Positions 26,140 to 36,924 of a DNA stretch of 64,000 bases are shown piece by piece (the stretch's first letter is position 1; each line of letters starts with the position of its first letter). A program made the position numbers and the translations under genes. The DNA is from Mesorhizobium sp. WSM4313 (GTDB taxonomy: Bacteria > Pseudomonadota > Alphaproteobacteria > Rhizobiales > Rhizobiaceae), in assembly GCF_002294725.1 (NCBI RefSeq), contig NZ_NSFT01000006.1:338825-402824 (forward strand), read 5' to 3'. The notes beneath the pieces are model-generated. The model was given only the letters and a program-made list of their open reading frames with translations. It was not told the DNA's origin and made no database searches.

Positions 26140-27500
26140 CAATTCCCCGCCTGCTGCTGCGGCAAGAGATAGCCACTGGTTGAGCGATCGAGCACCAGAT
26201 AGCGGGCGGCGACCGCCTTGACCTCATCGGCGGTTACCTTGCGGATGCGGTCGGGCCATTCCTGGACGTCCTTGACATTGCCGCCCGTCGCAAGCGTCGA
26301 GCCGTACATGTTGGCCATGTCGTCCTGCTTGTCGCGCGCAAAGATCATGGAGCGCACATAGCGGGTCTTGGCCCGCTCCAGCTCATCGTCGCTCACGCCG
26401 TCCTTGACGATGCGGGCGATCTCGGCATCGGCCGCCGCCTCGATATCGACAAGCTTGGCGTCGCCGCGCGGGGCGCCATAGACGGTGAAGTTGGTGGCGT
26501 CGAGCATGGTGCCCTGGAAATAGGCGCCGGCCTCGGAAGCGATACCCTGCTTGACGACGAGCTGCTGGTACAACCTGCTGCGGTTGTCGCCGCCGAGGAT
26601 CTCGGCAAGCAGGTCGAGCGCCTCGGCTTCGCCGGGCTTGGCCGTGTGATAGGACGGCACCACCCATTGCGTCGAAAAACTCGGCACCGAGACGCGCGCG
26701 TCGGTCAGCGTCACCGTGCGCTTCGTGTTCTGCTCGGGCTCGACGGGACGGATGCGCGGCCGCAGGTCCGGGCCGCGGGCGACCTTGCCGTAGGTCCTTT
26801 CGGCCATCGCCTTCACCGCGTTGGGATCGACGTCGCCCACCACCACCAGCACGGCGTTGTTCGGCCGATAATAGGCGTCGTAGAAGGCTTTCGCGTCCGG
26901 ACGGTTCAACTGCTCCATCTCCTGCATCCAGCCGATCACCGGAATGCGGTAAGGCTGGTTCTGCCAGAGCGTCGCGTCGACCTCCTCGTCGAGCACCGCC
27001 TGCGGGTTGCCGTCGATGCGCGAGCGGCGCTCCTCCAGGATCACGTCGCGCTCGGTCTTGATGACATCGTCGGTCAGGATGAGGTTACGCATGCGATCGG
27101 CCTCGAAGCCCATCATCTGCTCGAGCGCCGAAGGCGGCACCGTCTCGTGGAAGGCGGTGTAGTCGTAAGAGGTGAAGGCGTTGTTGGAGCCGCCGATCTC
27201 GGACACGGCGCGGTCGAACTCGCCGGCGGCGTGATTTGTCGTGGCCTTGAACATCAGGTGCTCGAAGAAATGCGCGATGCCGGATTTGCCGGGCGGCTCG
27301 TCGGCGCTGCCGATCTTGTACCAGACCATGTGGGTGACGATCGGGGCGCGATGGTCCGGGATGATGACCACTTCCATGCCGTTGTCGAGCAGGAAATCCT
27401 TGACCTCGCCGTCATCGGCCGCGCGGGCCGGAGCAGCCGCGGCAAGCCCCAGCGCGCCCGCCAGAAGCGCTGCGCGCAGCCCAATCCCTGTTTGTCTCAT
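26139..27500 (-). CDS. M16 family zinc peptidase, catalytic subunit
   Basis: A 453-residue secreted metallopeptidase. A signal peptide ([20 protein letters not shown]..., cleavage near residue 27) is followed by the inverted zinc motif HFFEH at residues 77-81 and the distal Glu in the [10 protein letters not shown] helix. Start ATG 27500 has GGAGAA four bases upstream; an earlier in-frame codon is unlikely. The gene is first in the run M16 (active), M16 (helper), patatin. It is expected to degrade peptides in the periplasm. Confidence 0.92.
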   Translation of the reverse strand: MRQTGIGLRAALLAGALGLAAAAPARAADDGEVKDFLLDNGMEVVIIPDHRAPIVTHMVWYKIGSADEPPGKSGIAHFFEHLMFKATTNHAAGEFDRAVSEIGGSNNAFTSYDYTAFHETVPPSALEQMMGFEADRMRNLILTDDVIKTERDVILEERRSRIDGNPQAVLDEEVDATLWQNQPYRIPVIGWMQEMEQLNRPDAKAFYDAYYRPNNAVLVVVGDVDPNAVKAMAERTYGKVARGPDLRPRIRPVEPEQNTKRTVTLTDARVSVPSFSTQWVVPSYHTAKPGEAEALDLLAEILGGDNRSRLYQQLVVKQGIASEAGAYFQGTMLDATNFTVYGAPRGDAKLVDIEAAADAEIARIVKDGVSDDELERAKTRYVRSMIFARDKQDDMANMYGSTLATGGNVKDVQEWPDRIRKVTADEVKAVAARYLVLDRSTSGYLLPQQQAGN

Positions 27501-27584
27501 CAAGTTCTCCGGTCGCGGTTGCGCGACGATAGGCAAGGTTCGCTGGTGAGGCAAAGTGATTTGTTCGGCATTTTCGAGGCGAGA

Positions 27585-28139
27585 CTAGTTGGCCTCGACG
27601 AAGCGGATGACCGTTTCGCCGTAATTGCGCTCGTCCATCACGGAAAAACCGGCGCCCGGTTCGAACGCCGCCGAGGCAGCCTCCTCGACGACGCAGAGCG
27701 CGCCAGGCAGAAGCCAGCCGCCGGCCTTGGCCGAGCGCAGCGCCCGCTCGCCGAGCCCTTTGCCATAGGGCGGGTCGGCGAAGATCAGGCCGAAGGGCGA
27801 GATCGTGCCGGCTTCCCCCAAATGAGCGGCGTCGCGACGAAAGATCTTGGTGCGGCCGGTGAGCCCATAGGCCTCGACATTCTCGCGGATCAGGCCTCGC
27901 CCTTCGGTCGATTCTTCGATGAAGACGCAGTAGGAGGCGCCGCGCGACAGCGCCTCAAGTCCGAGCGCGCCGGTGCCGGCGAAAAGGTCGAGCACGCGGC
28001 CGCCCTCGAGCTTTTCCGCGTAGCGATGCGCCAGGACGTTGAACACCGCCTCGCGGGTGCGGTCGGTGGTCGGGCGGATTGCGTTGCTTTTCGGCGTCGC
28101 CAGCGGACGCCCGCGGAACTCACCGCCGACGATCCGCAT
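27585..28139 (-). CDS. rsmD: 16S rRNA (guanine-966 N2) methyltransferase
   Basis: A 184-residue RsmD. It begins MRIVGGEFRGRPLATPK, typical of the family, has RPTTDRTREAVFNVL, the SAM loop DLFAGTGALGLEALSRGA, and the catalytic N/DPPY motif as ADPPYGKG. It methylates G966 of 16S rRNA. The start lies 20 bases inside the end of rluB, showing co-expression; this rluB-rsmD order is common in Rhizobiales. Confidence 0.95.
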   Translation of the reverse strand: MRIVGGEFRGRPLATPKSNAIRPTTDRTREAVFNVLAHRYAEKLEGGRVLDLFAGTGALGLEALSRGASYCVFIEESTEGRGLIRENVEAYGLTGRTKIFRRDAAHLGEAGTISPFGLIFADPPYGKGLGERALRSAKAGGWLLPGALCVVEEAASAAFEPGAGFSVMDERNYGETVIRFVEAN

Positions 28140-30081
28140 CGCCGCCCCTCTTCGGACCGCGCGGCCTGTCGCCGCCATCGCCTTCAGGACGCTCGCCGCG
28201 AGGCTTGCCGAACGGCTTCGCGCCCGGCTTGCCCTTGCCGCCCGGCTTGTAGGATGCCTTGCGCGCCTTCGCCTCGGCGGCCTTGGCGGCATCGGCCTCC
28301 GCCCTGCCCTTGCCGATCGGCCGGGCGCCCGGCGCCATCCAGACATTGGCCTTGCGTTGGCCCGGCGGCTCGATCGGCCGCTGCTCGCGCTCGGATTTCT
28401 TGCCCCCAAACCGCGGCTTGTCGCCGAAACCGCCGCGGTCGGATTTCGGGCCGCGCTCGCCGAACGCCCTGTCCGGCCCAAATGCCCTGTCCGGCTTTGT
28501 CGAGAGCTTGCTCAGCGCCTCGTCGCGGCTGCCTTCGCGGCGCTTGCGCGCCTTGATCAGCCCGCCCTCGCCGATCGGTCGATGGTCGCCGTCGCGCGTG
28601 AATTTCGGCCGGTCGGTCTCTTCACGGCGAGGCCCGCCGCCGCGCACCGGCTTGTTGGAGAACGGCTTTTGGATCTCGGCATCGAAATTGGCGCCGGACT
28701 CCTCGATCAGCCGCTCGCCAAGCTGTTCGCGCAACACGCGGCCCCTGATCTCGAGCACATGGCCCTCCGGCAGGTCCTCGAGCTGGAACGGCCCGTAGGA
28801 GATGCGGATCAGCCGCGTCACGTCGAGGCCAAGCGCGCCGAGTATGTTCTTCACCTCGCGGTTCTTGCCTTCGCGCAGGCCGAGCGTCAGCCACGCATTG
28901 GAGCCCTGCTCGCGATCCAGCGAGGCTTCGATCGAGCCGTAGAAGACGCCGTCGACGGCGATGCCTTCGCGCAGGCCGGCGAGCGCGCTCTCCTCGACCC
29001 TGCCGTGGACGCGCGCACGATAGCGCCGCAGCCAGCCGGTCGCCGGCAATTCGAGCACGCGCGACAGCCCGCCGTCATTGGTCAAGAGCAGCAGGCCCTC
29101 GGTGTTGATGTCGAGCCGGCCGATCGTCATCAGCCGCGGCAGGTCGGGCGGCAGCACGTCGAAGACGGTCCCGCGGCCTTCCGGATCGCGGTTGGTGGTG
29201 ACGACGCCCGCCGGCTTGTGGAACAGGAAGAGGCGCGTGCGCTCGATCGGCGGGATCTCGGTGCCGTCGAGATGGATAACGTCGTTGGCGCCGACATTGA
29301 AGGCCGGCGAGTCCAGCACCTTGCCGTTGACCTTGACGCGGCCGGCCGCGATCAGCTCTTCGGCGTCGCGGCGCGAGGCGATGCCGGCGCGCGCCAGCCG
29401 CTTGGCGATACGCTCGCTGCTCTCCGGCGCGGCTTCCGAGGGACGCGGCCGCGGCTTGAAGCCGCCTTCCGGTTTCCTTGCGATGCTATCGCGCTGCGGA
29501 CGATCGCTGAAGTCTCGCTTCGGCCGGTCGGCGAAATCGCGTTTGGGACCGTCATCGAACGCGCGCTTGGGGCGATCGAAACGTCGTTCGCCCCGCTCGC
29601 CTTCAGCCGCCACCGGCCGCTCGCCCCGCGGCGTATAGGGCTTGCGGCTCTCACGCTTGTCGAAGGGCTTGCCGTCGCGCGGCGGACCTTTGCGGAACGG
29701 CCTGTCGCCTCGCTCCCCGCCTTCCCCCGTTTCACGCGGCTTGTAGCTGCGCTTGAAGTCGCGGGCCGGGCGCTCACCTTCGGCCGCCATCGGCCGGTCG
29801 CCGCGCGGCGTGTAAGGCTTGCGGCCATCGCGCTTCTCGAATGGCTTGCCGTCGGGACGCGGACCTTTGTTGAACGGCTTTTCGGCGCGCCCGGCGCCCT
29901 CGCTCGTTTCGCGTGGCTTATAGCTACGCTCGCCATAGCGGCGCTCGCCTTCGGCAGCCGCGGGCCGCTCATGCTTGGCGAACGGCTTCTTGGTGCCATA
30001 GGCCGGCTTGCCGTCTCGCCGGCCCGCCGGTTTCGAGCCGCCTTTGCGAGGCCCGCGTGGAGATTTCTTGTCGTCGTTCAT
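28120..30081 (-). CDS. rluB: 23S rRNA pseudouridine synthase with long low-complexity arms (RluB)
   Basis: A 653-residue protein. The middle third is a standard RsuA/RluB enzyme: an S4 RNA-binding domain (IAKRLARAGIASRRDAEELI) near 225-270, then the synthase core with catalytic Asp in GRLDINTEGLLLLTNDG and the family motif REGKNREVKNIL. The ~215 N-terminal residues are repeats rich in Arg, Lys, Gly and Pro (YTPRGDRP..AAEGE, SYKPRET.EG), and the ~170 C-terminal residues are similar. The arms are expected to be disordered and RNA-binding. E. coli RluB is under half this length. The last 20 bases overlap rsmD. Confidence 0.92.
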   Translation of the reverse strand: MNDDKKSPRGPRKGGSKPAGRRDGKPAYGTKKPFAKHERPAAAEGERRYGERSYKPRETSEGAGRAEKPFNKGPRPDGKPFEKRDGRKPYTPRGDRPMAAEGERPARDFKRSYKPRETGEGGERGDRPFRKGPPRDGKPFDKRESRKPYTPRGERPVAAEGERGERRFDRPKRAFDDGPKRDFADRPKRDFSDRPQRDSIARKPEGGFKPRPRPSEAAPESSERIAKRLARAGIASRRDAEELIAAGRVKVNGKVLDSPAFNVGANDVIHLDGTEIPPIERTRLFLFHKPAGVVTTNRDPEGRGTVFDVLPPDLPRLMTIGRLDINTEGLLLLTNDGGLSRVLELPATGWLRRYRARVHGRVEESALAGLREGIAVDGVFYGSIEASLDREQGSNAWLTLGLREGKNREVKNILGALGLDVTRLIRISYGPFQLEDLPEGHVLEIRGRVLREQLGERLIEESGANFDAEIQKPFSNKPVRGGGPRREETDRPKFTRDGDHRPIGEGGLIKARKRREGSRDEALSKLSTKPDRAFGPDRAFGERGPKSDRGGFGDKPRFGGKKSEREQRPIEPPGQRKANVWMAPGARPIGKGRAEADAAKAAEAKARKASYKPGGKGKPGAKPFGKPRGERPEGDGGDRPRGPKRGGDADRRR

Positions 30082-30178
30082 TACTTTGCTCGTTTTTGCC
30101 TGCTACGACGCCGCGCGCCCTTGCGGACGCCCAACGCAGGCAGTGTCATTCTTGATTTTGCGCATATGCCAGCGCGGC

Positions 30179-30200
30179 AAAAACCGATTCCGGTTTTCAA
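30179..30200. repeat. Short palindrome upstream of tadA
   Basis: AAAACCG-ATTC-CGGTTTT in the 181-base divergent gap between rluB and tadA. Related AAAACCGG cores occur in the elements at 17201 and 34643. Confidence 0.55.
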
Positions 30201-30262
30201 GGTCTCGCGCTAGATAACAGGATCGCTGTCGGGTGGCGAGGAGTAATCGGAATGGAGACCGC

Positions 30263-30718
30263 TTGAAACGACCGGATTTCATGGCCCTGGCGCTCGAAGA
30301 GGCCGAAGCGGCCGCCGGCCGCGGCGAAGTGCCGGTCGGCGCCGTGATCGCGAATGGCGGCACGGTGATCGCGAAAGCCGGCAACCGCACGCGCGAATTC
30401 TCGGACCCGACCGCGCATGCCGAGATGCTGGCGATCCGCGAGGCCTGCCGGAAGCTCGCAAGCGAGCGTCTCACCGGCCACGATCTCTATGTGACGCTGG
30501 AGCCCTGCGCGATGTGCGCCGGCGCGATCTCCTTCGCCCGGCTGCGGCGGCTCTATTTCGGCGCCGCCGACGAGAAAGGCGGCGCCGTGGTCAACGGCGC
30601 GCGCTTCTTCGCCTCGCCCACCTGCCATCACGCGCCGGATGTCTATGCGGGGATCGGCGAAAGCGACGCCGCCCTCATCCTCAAGGATTTTTTTCGCGAG
30701 AAACGGGATGGCGGGTGA
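30263..30718 (+). CDS. tadA: tRNA-specific adenosine deaminase (TTG start)
   Basis: A 151-residue TadA, converting A34 to inosine in tRNA-Arg(ACG). The zinc site is complete: HAEM (catalytic Glu) and PCAMCAGAI. The frame is open from a GTG at 30233, but a TTG at 30263 gives the usual N-terminus (KRPDFMALALEEA) and has GGAG about six bases upstream; no ATG fits until F-M at residue 7. The start is therefore probably TTG. It is divergent from rluB. Confidence 0.93.
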   Translation: MKRPDFMALALEEAEAAAGRGEVPVGAVIANGGTVIAKAGNRTREFSDPTAHAEMLAIREACRKLASERLTGHDLYVTLEPCAMCAGAISFARLRRLYFGAADEKGGAVVNGARFFASPTCHHAPDVYAGIGESDAALILKDFFREKRDGG

Positions 30719-30754
30719 AGTGGAGTGAGTAGTGAGTAGGTGACTACTGACTAT

Positions 30755-31429
30755 TCAGAGCCCCAGCCAGTCGAACCAGCCGCCCTTCTTGCCTTCGGCC
30801 TGCGCCTTGAGACGGCGCTCCTTCTTGTACTCGTCCTCGCCGAGCTCGTTCTGCGGCGCGGTGGCGGCCGCCTGACGATAGGCAAGCGGCGGCTCGCTCA
30901 GATATTTGCGAGTGGTCGGATCGCCCTGCTTCTGTTCGGCCAGCCGGCGCTGAACCTCGGCGCGGCGCGTGGCGCTGGAATCATCCGGCGACCAGCGCGG
31001 CGGGTGGCTGGAACCCGAATCCGCCATCGCCTTCTTCACCGCTTCGGGATCGGTCTGGACATCCTCGGCCGCTTCAGGCTGGTAGTTCGGATCGTTCTGG
31101 TGCGCGGTGGCGTCGGCGCGGATGCGGGCGCGGCGCGCCTCCGGCGATTCGGGCCAGTCGGCGCTCGCCGTCTGGATGCTCTGCTGCGGCGCGGGCAAGC
31201 TTTCCTTCTGCCCAGGAGCTGGCTTCACCAGTTCAGGACGCGGCTTGTAGTCGATCGGATCGCGACGCTTCGGCGTGATCGCGGCAGCGCCGGAAACATC
31301 ATCGAAGAGCTGCGCGGCAGCGGTCTTGCCGGTCCCGTAGGTGGGCGAGCTCACGCAGCCGGACATTGCGATGGCCGATACCACAAGCGGCGCCATCAGC
31401 GCGGCGCGCGCAAACGTTCTGTCGGTCAT
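30755..31429 (-). CDS. Predicted lipoprotein of unknown function
   Basis: A 224-residue protein with a lipoprotein signal (TFARAALMAPLVVSAIAMSGC, lipobox SGC near residue 24). After it comes a charged, proline-rich, probably disordered chain with long helical stretches (TRRAEVQRRLAEQKQ) and a basic tail ending in GGWFDWLGL. No catalytic motif is seen. The start is ATG 31429 (MTDRTFARAAL). It follows ileS on the same strand after 191 bases. Confidence 0.75.
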   Translation of the reverse strand: MTDRTFARAALMAPLVVSAIAMSGCVSSPTYGTGKTAAAQLFDDVSGAAAITPKRRDPIDYKPRPELVKPAPGQKESLPAPQQSIQTASADWPESPEARRARIRADATAHQNDPNYQPEAAEDVQTDPEAVKKAMADSGSSHPPRWSPDDSSATRRAEVQRRLAEQKQGDPTTRKYLSEPPLAYRQAAATAPQNELGEDEYKKERRLKAQAEGKKGGWFDWLGL

Positions 31430-31620
31430 GCCAAAAAGTCCCACTCTAACAGCCTTTCGGTCGCCACCGGCCAAGGGCACGGTCCCCTGCTTCCCCGCAT
31501 TTGCGATGGAAATCCGGCGACAATTTGTCTGCCGGAGTGTCGCGTGTTTACCTCAACCGCTCGTCAAGGGCAACGCACGGGCGGGTTTCCGGCCACCCGG
31601 CGCGCTGCTTTTGCACCGGC

Positions 31621-34584
31621 TTATAAACGGCCAAGCGCCTTCAGCTCGTGCAGCACGGCCGCATCGCGGGCCGAAACGTCCGGGAATTCCGGGTCCTGGC
31701 CGACATCGGCGGTGTAGCGCCAGGAGCGCGCGCATTTGACCAGACCGCGATCCTCGGCTTTCTCCACCACCACCGCCACGCCCTTGACGTCGTCGAGCGT
31801 GAAGGCGCCTTCCGGGGCTTTGCCATGCTTGACGACGAGGTCGCTGGTGATCGCCATCTCGGCCATGTCGACATCGGCGATCGCTGCTTCCAGCACCGCG
31901 TCGTCGAGCGTCACCACCGGCACCGCTTCGAGCGACGAACCGATCAGCTTCTCGGCGCGCGCGATCTCAAGCGCGCCGGTGACGACACGGCGCACTTGCC
32001 TTACCTTGCGCCATTTCTCGGCCAGCGCCTCGTTGCGCCAGTTCTGCGGGATCGCCGGGAACTGATCGAGATGCACCGATACGGCTTGCGGATGGCGGTC
32101 GAGCCAGGCTTCCTCGGTGGTGAAGGGCAGCATCGGCGCCAGCCACTTCACCAGGCATTCGAAGAGGTGGCGCACCACCTGCACGGCCGCCCTGCGGCGC
32201 AGGCTCGACGGCGCGTCGCAGTAGAGCGCGTCCTTGCGGATGTCGAAATAGAAGGCCGAAAGCTCCACCACCATGAAGTCCAGCAGCGTGCGGGTGATGC
32301 GCTTAAACTCGAACGCGTCGTAGCCCTGGCGCACCACCTCGTCCAGCTCGGACAGCCGATGCAGCATCAGCCGTTCCAGTTCCGGCATCGCCTCGACCGG
32401 CACATCCTGGCCGTCGTCATGAGCGAGCGTGCCCAGCATCCAGCGGATGGTGTTCCTGAGCTTGCGGTAGGCGTCGATATTGGTCTGCAGCACGTTCTTG
32501 CCGAGGCGCTGGTCTTCCCAATAATCGGTCGTCACCACCCAGAGCCTCAGGATATCGGCGCCGGACTGTTTGATGACGTCCTGCGGCACGACGGTGTTGC
32601 CGAGCGACTTCGACATCTTGCGGCCTTCCTCGTCCATGGTGAAGCCATGGGTGATGACCGTGTCGTAAGGCGCCCTGCCCCTGGTCCCGCAGCTTTCGAG
32701 CAGCGAGGAATGGAACCAGCCGCGATGCTGATCCGAGCCCTCGAGATAGACGTCGGCCGGCCATTTGAGATCCGGACGGTCTTCCAACGTGAAGACATGC
32801 GTCGAGCCGGAATCGAACCAGACGTCGAGGATGTCCATCACCTGGTGCCATTTCGAGGCATCGTGATTGCCGAGGAAGCGCGCCTTGGCGCCTTCGGCGA
32901 ACCAGGCGTCGGCGCCTTCCTTCTCGAAAGCGTCCATGATGCGCCGGTTGACGGCCTCGTCCTTCAGCACATTGCCGTCCTCATCGGCGAAGACGGCGAT
33001 CGGCACACCCCAGGCGCGCTGGCGCGACAGCACCCAGTCGGGGCGCTCCTCGATCATGGCGCGGATGCGGTTCTGGCCCGCCGCCGGCACGAAGCGGGTG
33101 TCGTCGATCGCCTTCAGCGCGCGGCCGCGCAGCGTCGTGCCGTCGCCAAGGTCCTTGTCCATATAGACGAACCATTGCGGCGTGTTGCGGAAGATGACCG
33201 GCTTCTTGGAGCGCCAGGAGTGCGGGTAGCTGTGCTTCAGCCGGCCGCGCGCGAAGAGCGCGTTGCGCTTGATCAGCTCGTCGATCACCGCCTGATTGGC
33301 ATTGCCCTTCTTGCCGTTGTCATCGATGACGCGCGCTGCACCGCCGTCGTGTCCGGGGCCGAAGCCCGGCGCGTCCTTGGTGAAGAAGCCGGCATCGTCG
33401 ACCGTGAAGGGGATCGCGGTATCGACGCCGCGCGCCCTCAGTTCGCTCGCGGCTTCCATCCAGGCGTCGAAATCCTCGCGGCCATGGCCGGGCGCGGTGT
33501 GCACGAAGCCGGTGCCGGCATCGTCGGTGACGTGCTCGCCGGCAACCATCGGCACCGGGAATTCATAACCGCCGCCGAGCCCCTTGAAAGGATGCGAAAG
33601 CGTAAGCTGACCAAGCTGTTCGGCCGAGACGCTGTGAAGCCTGTTGAACGTGACCTTGGCCTTGGCCGCACAGTCCTCGGCCAGCGCGTCGGCAAAAATC
33701 AGCTTCTCGCCGGGCTGCGGGCCGAATGCGTTCTCGGCCGCCGTCACCTCATAGAGGCCATAGGCGATGCGCGGCGAATAGCTCACGGCGCGGTTGCCGG
33801 GGATGGTCCAGGGCGTGGTCGTCCAGATGACGACATGCGCCTCGACCAGATCGAGCGCGGCCTCGTCCAGCGCCGGCGCGGCGCCGGCGACCGGCTGGGC
33901 GAGACTCGCGACGGGGAACTTCACCCAGATCGTGTCGCTCTCATAATCCTGATACTCGACCTCGGCCTCGGCGAGCGCGGTACGCTCGACCACGCTCCAC
34001 ATCACCGGCTTCGAGCCGCGGTAGAGCTGACCGGACATGGCGAATTTCAACAGTTCGCCGGCAATGCGCGACTCGGCATGGTAAGCCATGGTCGTATAGG
34101 GATTGTCGAAATCGCCGATGACGCCGAGGCGCTGGAACTCGTCGCCCTGCACCTTGATCCAATGAGCGGCGAAGTCGCGGCATTCCTTGCGGAACTCGTT
34201 GACCGGCACCTCGTCCTTGTTCTTGCCCTTGGCGCGATACTGCTCCTCGATCTTCCATTCGATCGGCAGGCCGTGGCAGTCCCAACCCGGCACGTAGTTG
34301 GCGTCATAGCCGCGCATCTGGAAGGAGCGGTTGATGACGTCCTTGAGGATCTTGTTCAGCGCATGGCCGATATGAATGTTGCCGTTGGCGTAGGGCGGAC
34401 CGTCATGCAGCACGAATTTCTCGCGGCCGGCGGCCTCCTCGCGCAGCTTTCTGTAAAGGTCCATGTCCTGCCAGCGCTTGACCAGGCCAGGCTCCTTCTC
34501 GGGCAGGCCGGCGCGCATGGGGAAATCCGTCTGCGGCAAATAAAGCGTTTTGGAATAGTCGATCATCTCAACAGTGTCGGTCAT
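31621..34584 (-). CDS. ileS: Isoleucyl-tRNA synthetase
   Basis: A 987-residue class I synthetase that charges tRNA-Ile. The HIGH motif is at residues 71-74 ([11 protein letters not shown]) and KMSKS appears as [11 protein letters not shown]. The editing domain is present ([14 protein letters not shown], and [16 protein letters not shown]). The C-terminus lacks an obvious four-cysteine zinc finger, consistent with the alphaproteobacterial form. The start is taken at 34584, with an internal ATG six codons later possible. Confidence 0.97.
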   Translation of the reverse strand: MTDTVEMIDYSKTLYLPQTDFPMRAGLPEKEPGLVKRWQDMDLYRKLREEAAGREKFVLHDGPPYANGNIHIGHALNKILKDVINRSFQMRGYDANYVPGWDCHGLPIEWKIEEQYRAKGKNKDEVPVNEFRKECRDFAAHWIKVQGDEFQRLGVIGDFDNPYTTMAYHAESRIAGELLKFAMSGQLYRGSKPVMWSVVERTALAEAEVEYQDYESDTIWVKFPVASLAQPVAGAAPALDEAALDLVEAHVVIWTTTPWTIPGNRAVSYSPRIAYGLYEVTAAENAFGPQPGEKLIFADALAEDCAAKAKVTFNRLHSVSAEQLGQLTLSHPFKGLGGGYEFPVPMVAGEHVTDDAGTGFVHTAPGHGREDFDAWMEAASELRARGVDTAIPFTVDDAGFFTKDAPGFGPGHDGGAARVIDDNGKKGNANQAVIDELIKRNALFARGRLKHSYPHSWRSKKPVIFRNTPQWFVYMDKDLGDGTTLRGRALKAIDDTRFVPAAGQNRIRAMIEERPDWVLSRQRAWGVPIAVFADEDGNVLKDEAVNRRIMDAFEKEGADAWFAEGAKARFLGNHDASKWHQVMDILDVWFDSGSTHVFTLEDRPDLKWPADVYLEGSDQHRGWFHSSLLESCGTRGRAPYDTVITHGFTMDEEGRKMSKSLGNTVVPQDVIKQSGADILRLWVVTTDYWEDQRLGKNVLQTNIDAYRKLRNTIRWMLGTLAHDDGQDVPVEAMPELERLMLHRLSELDEVVRQGYDAFEFKRITRTLLDFMVVELSAFYFDIRKDALYCDAPSSLRRRAAVQVVRHLFECLVKWLAPMLPFTTEEAWLDRHPQAVSVHLDQFPAIPQNWRNEALAEKWRKVRQVRRVVTGALEIARAEKLIGSSLEAVPVVTLDDAVLEAAIADVDMAEMAITSDLVVKHGKAPEGAFTLDDVKGVAVVVEKAEDRGLVKCARSWRYTADVGQDPEFPDVSARDAAVLHELKALGRL

Positions 34585-34642
34585 TGATCTGCCATCTCAG
34601 GGGTACCCGACGACAAAAGCCGGGCGTTCAGGTCTTGCCTTG

Positions 34643-34690
34643 ACGCATATCGTTTTCCCAAAACCGAAGCCACCTTCGGGCGATATGCGT
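34643..34690. repeat. Palindromic element in the ileS upstream region
   Basis: ACGCATATCG (34643-34652) pairs with CGATATGCGT (34681-34690), enclosing CCCAAAACCG and CTTCGGG. It lies about 60 bases upstream of ileS in a 307-base gap. Nothing else was recognised in that gap. Confidence 0.7.
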
Positions 34691-34891
34691 TGATGTTCAT
34701 GAAAAAAACGCGAGGGGCGCGCGCGAAAACTCCCGGCGGCTCCAGCGGCGCTCAGGCCGCCCGGAACACCGGGCCCGTAATTCGTATCGCGATCGCGAAA
34801 AGGCGCGAAAAGCTCATCATGGCGTGGCTTTTAGCGGATGGCGCGGCAGGAATAAAGCGCGGATTTCAAGGCATGAGGCCGCTTTCGCGAC

Positions 34892-35689
34892 CTACATCGT
34901 GAAATTGAAGCGGTAAGTGGTCGAGACACCGAAGGTCCACTGGTTGCGGTCGCCCCGTTCCTTGACCAGGCTGGAATCGGCAGCCGGCCCCATCAGGCGC
35001 GAATATTCGGTGAAGACGCTCGCCGTCATCGGCTCGGTCACCTTCCAGGTGATCGCGCCGCCGAGACCTGTCGACTTCACACCGCCGCCCGGATGGTACT
35101 CGCTCAAGCCCGAAGCCGCCGCTTCCTTGGCATTGACGCCGTAATAGGCGTCGAAATAGTCCGACGAGGCGAAGGAAACGCGCGGACCGCCGGAGATGCG
35201 AACGGTCGGCGTGATGTCGTAGAAGGCGTCGGCCGCGATATCGGCGACGAAGCCGTTGTGGGAGCGTATGCCATGCCGCAACTCGGCCCGCGCGCGCAGC
35301 CAGTCCAGCGGATAAAATTCGAAGAAGCCGCCCACCTCGCCGCCGAAGCGCACCGGATCGAGCCCCTTGAGCTCATCCTTGCTCTCGCGCGAGAATATGA
35401 ATTTGCCGGTCAAGCCGGCGCGAACGGAACCGTCATCGATCAGCGCCAGCGAGATGTTGTCGTTGCGCGAGGTGAAACGCGCCTCCGGACCGACCTTGCC
35501 GAGCGAAATGATCGGCTGGGCGCTGAGCATGTATTTCTTGCCGCCCTCGAAATTCGGCGCGACCAGCGCTGTGGCGCCGAGCGTCAGATACCAGTCGCCG
35601 GATATCCAGCTGCCCTCGCCCGCCTGGGCGACGGGCGCGGTGGACAGGCCCATGGCAACGGCCAGCGGAATCGTCCCGACAATACGCAT
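34892..35689 (-). CDS. MipA/OmpV family outer-membrane protein
   Basis: A 265-residue outer-membrane beta-barrel. A signal peptide (cleavage after AQA near residue 22) is followed by the opening strand DWYLTLGATALVAPNFEGG typical of MipA/OmpV, alternating strands, and a terminal aromatic strand TTYRFNFTM. The start is ATG 35689, with AAGGGG five bases upstream; a GTG two codons earlier is less likely. In E. coli MipA scaffolds murein enzymes, while other members have porin-like roles, so the exact role here is open. Confidence 0.85.
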   Translation of the reverse strand: MRIVGTIPLAVAMGLSTAPVAQAGEGSWISGDWYLTLGATALVAPNFEGGKKYMLSAQPIISLGKVGPEARFTSRNDNISLALIDDGSVRAGLTGKFIFSRESKDELKGLDPVRFGGEVGGFFEFYPLDWLRARAELRHGIRSHNGFVADIAADAFYDITPTVRISGGPRVSFASSDYFDAYYGVNAKEAAASGLSEYHPGGGVKSTGLGGAITWKVTEPMTASVFTEYSRLMGPAADSSLVKERGDRNQWTFGVSTTYRFNFTM

Positions 35690-35808
35690 CGTCACCCCTT
35701 ACGCGAAACGCGCCGGTAGCACCACCTGCCAGCACTCAAGCCATGCCGTGCGTTCGGTAAAATTTGACTTAAAGTCGTAACGTCGGAACCAGCGGAATCG
35801 ACGGCGAA

Positions 35809-36924
35809 TTAGGCGACACGCCGGGTGCGGCGAGACGTCTCTATCAGATCGCAGGCCGCTTCCAGTCCGCCGGTAAGCGGATTTGATGCCCCGTAGGCAA
35901 GAGCCGCCTTGTGCCATTGCGCGGGGACCGCCGGGTTGCCGGCCTTCAGGATTGCCTGCCGCCAGATTTCAGGATCGTCGCGGTTGGCCACAACCAGCCC
36001 CGCTCCGCTGGCTTCGACATATTTTGCATATCCGCAGGCGTCCGATGCGATGACGGGCAAGCCGTTTGCGAGTGCCTCGAGGATCACCGTGCCTGTATTT
36101 TCAAGACGAGCCGGATGCAGCATGAAATCGCTTGCAACCACAATCGCCGGAATGTCTTCCTGGATGCCCAGCAGGGTAACCCGTTCCGACATGCCGGATT
36201 TGGCAATCAGGGCGCGAAGTCGCGTTTCCTCCTCGCTGCCTTTTCGAAGACCGGCGATCAGCCAATGGATATCCGGGAACGGCTGAAGGCCCTTTACCGC
36301 CCGGTCGAGACCCTTCACCTTCAATCTGTTGGCGATGGTCAAGGCAATGACGGATTTGCGGGGAAGCCCAAAACGATCGCGGATCTCATTGCGGTCGACA
36401 GTGAGCAGTTCCGGTCTGCGGCGTTTCGGATCGAGCGTCGGGCCGACGACGTGAATGCGCGATTCCTCGGTTCGCCAGAAGTCTCGGTAAAGCGCTGCCT
36501 GGTTTTCGCTGAGCGCAATGATCTGCACGGTGTTGCCAGGGGCAAAGATCATCGATTCGAGGTTCTGCTGGCGCATGAAGCGGGGCGAAAACGGCCGCCA
36601 CCATCCGAGCTTCGACACAAAATAGGGCGGATCGCCGGCATAGTAGATGTCCAGACCCGCCATCTTGTTGAAACCGACCACGCAGTCGAAGTCGCGCCTG
36701 GCCGTCAGCACCGACCTTCCCAGCGCATATTCGGTGCCCGGATTGGAGAGAACCCTTGCCGGCTGGATTTTTATCGTAGCCGAACTCTCGACATGACCCA
36801 CCTGGCGCGTCGTCAGGATCGTCACGCTGTGGCCGCGCCCGACCAATCGATCGCTGATATTGAGACAATCCCTCTGCAGACCCCCATTCATGAAGAGGGT
36901 AGAGATTGCGCAGCAGATTCTCAT
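35809..36924 (-). CDS. Glycosyltransferase family 4, WaaG-like
   Basis: A 371-residue GT-B enzyme. It begins MRICCAISTLFMNGGLQRD; the GGLQRD motif is typical of the LPS core glucosyltransferase WaaG group. The C-terminal half has the nucleotide-sugar site HPARLENTGTVILEALANG and the E-x7-E-like motif. The start is ATG 36924. It is divergent from the gene cluster at 37039-40573 and is likely part of the same surface-polysaccharide locus. The sugar and acceptor are not known. Confidence 0.85.
   Translation of the reverse strand: MRICCAISTLFMNGGLQRDCLNISDRLVGRGHSVTILTTRQVGHVESSATIKIQPARVLSNPGTEYALGRSVLTARRDFDCVVGFNKMAGLDIYYAGDPPYFVSKLGWWRPFSPRFMRQQNLESMIFAPGNTVQIIALSENQAALYRDFWRTEESRIHVVGPTLDPKRRRPELLTVDRNEIRDRFGLPRKSVIALTIANRLKVKGLDRAVKGLQPFPDIHWLIAGLRKGSEEETRLRALIAKSGMSERVTLLGIQEDIPAIVVASDFMLHPARLENTGTVILEALANGLPVIASDACGYAKYVEASGAGLVVANRDDPEIWRQAILKAGNPAVPAQWHKAALAYGASNPLTGGLEAACDLIETSRRTRRVA

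Noticed and set aside
31648..34587. 979-residue open frame antisense to ileS
   Set aside because: It mirrors ileS almost exactly and has no signal of its own; long antisense frames are normal in high-GC genes.
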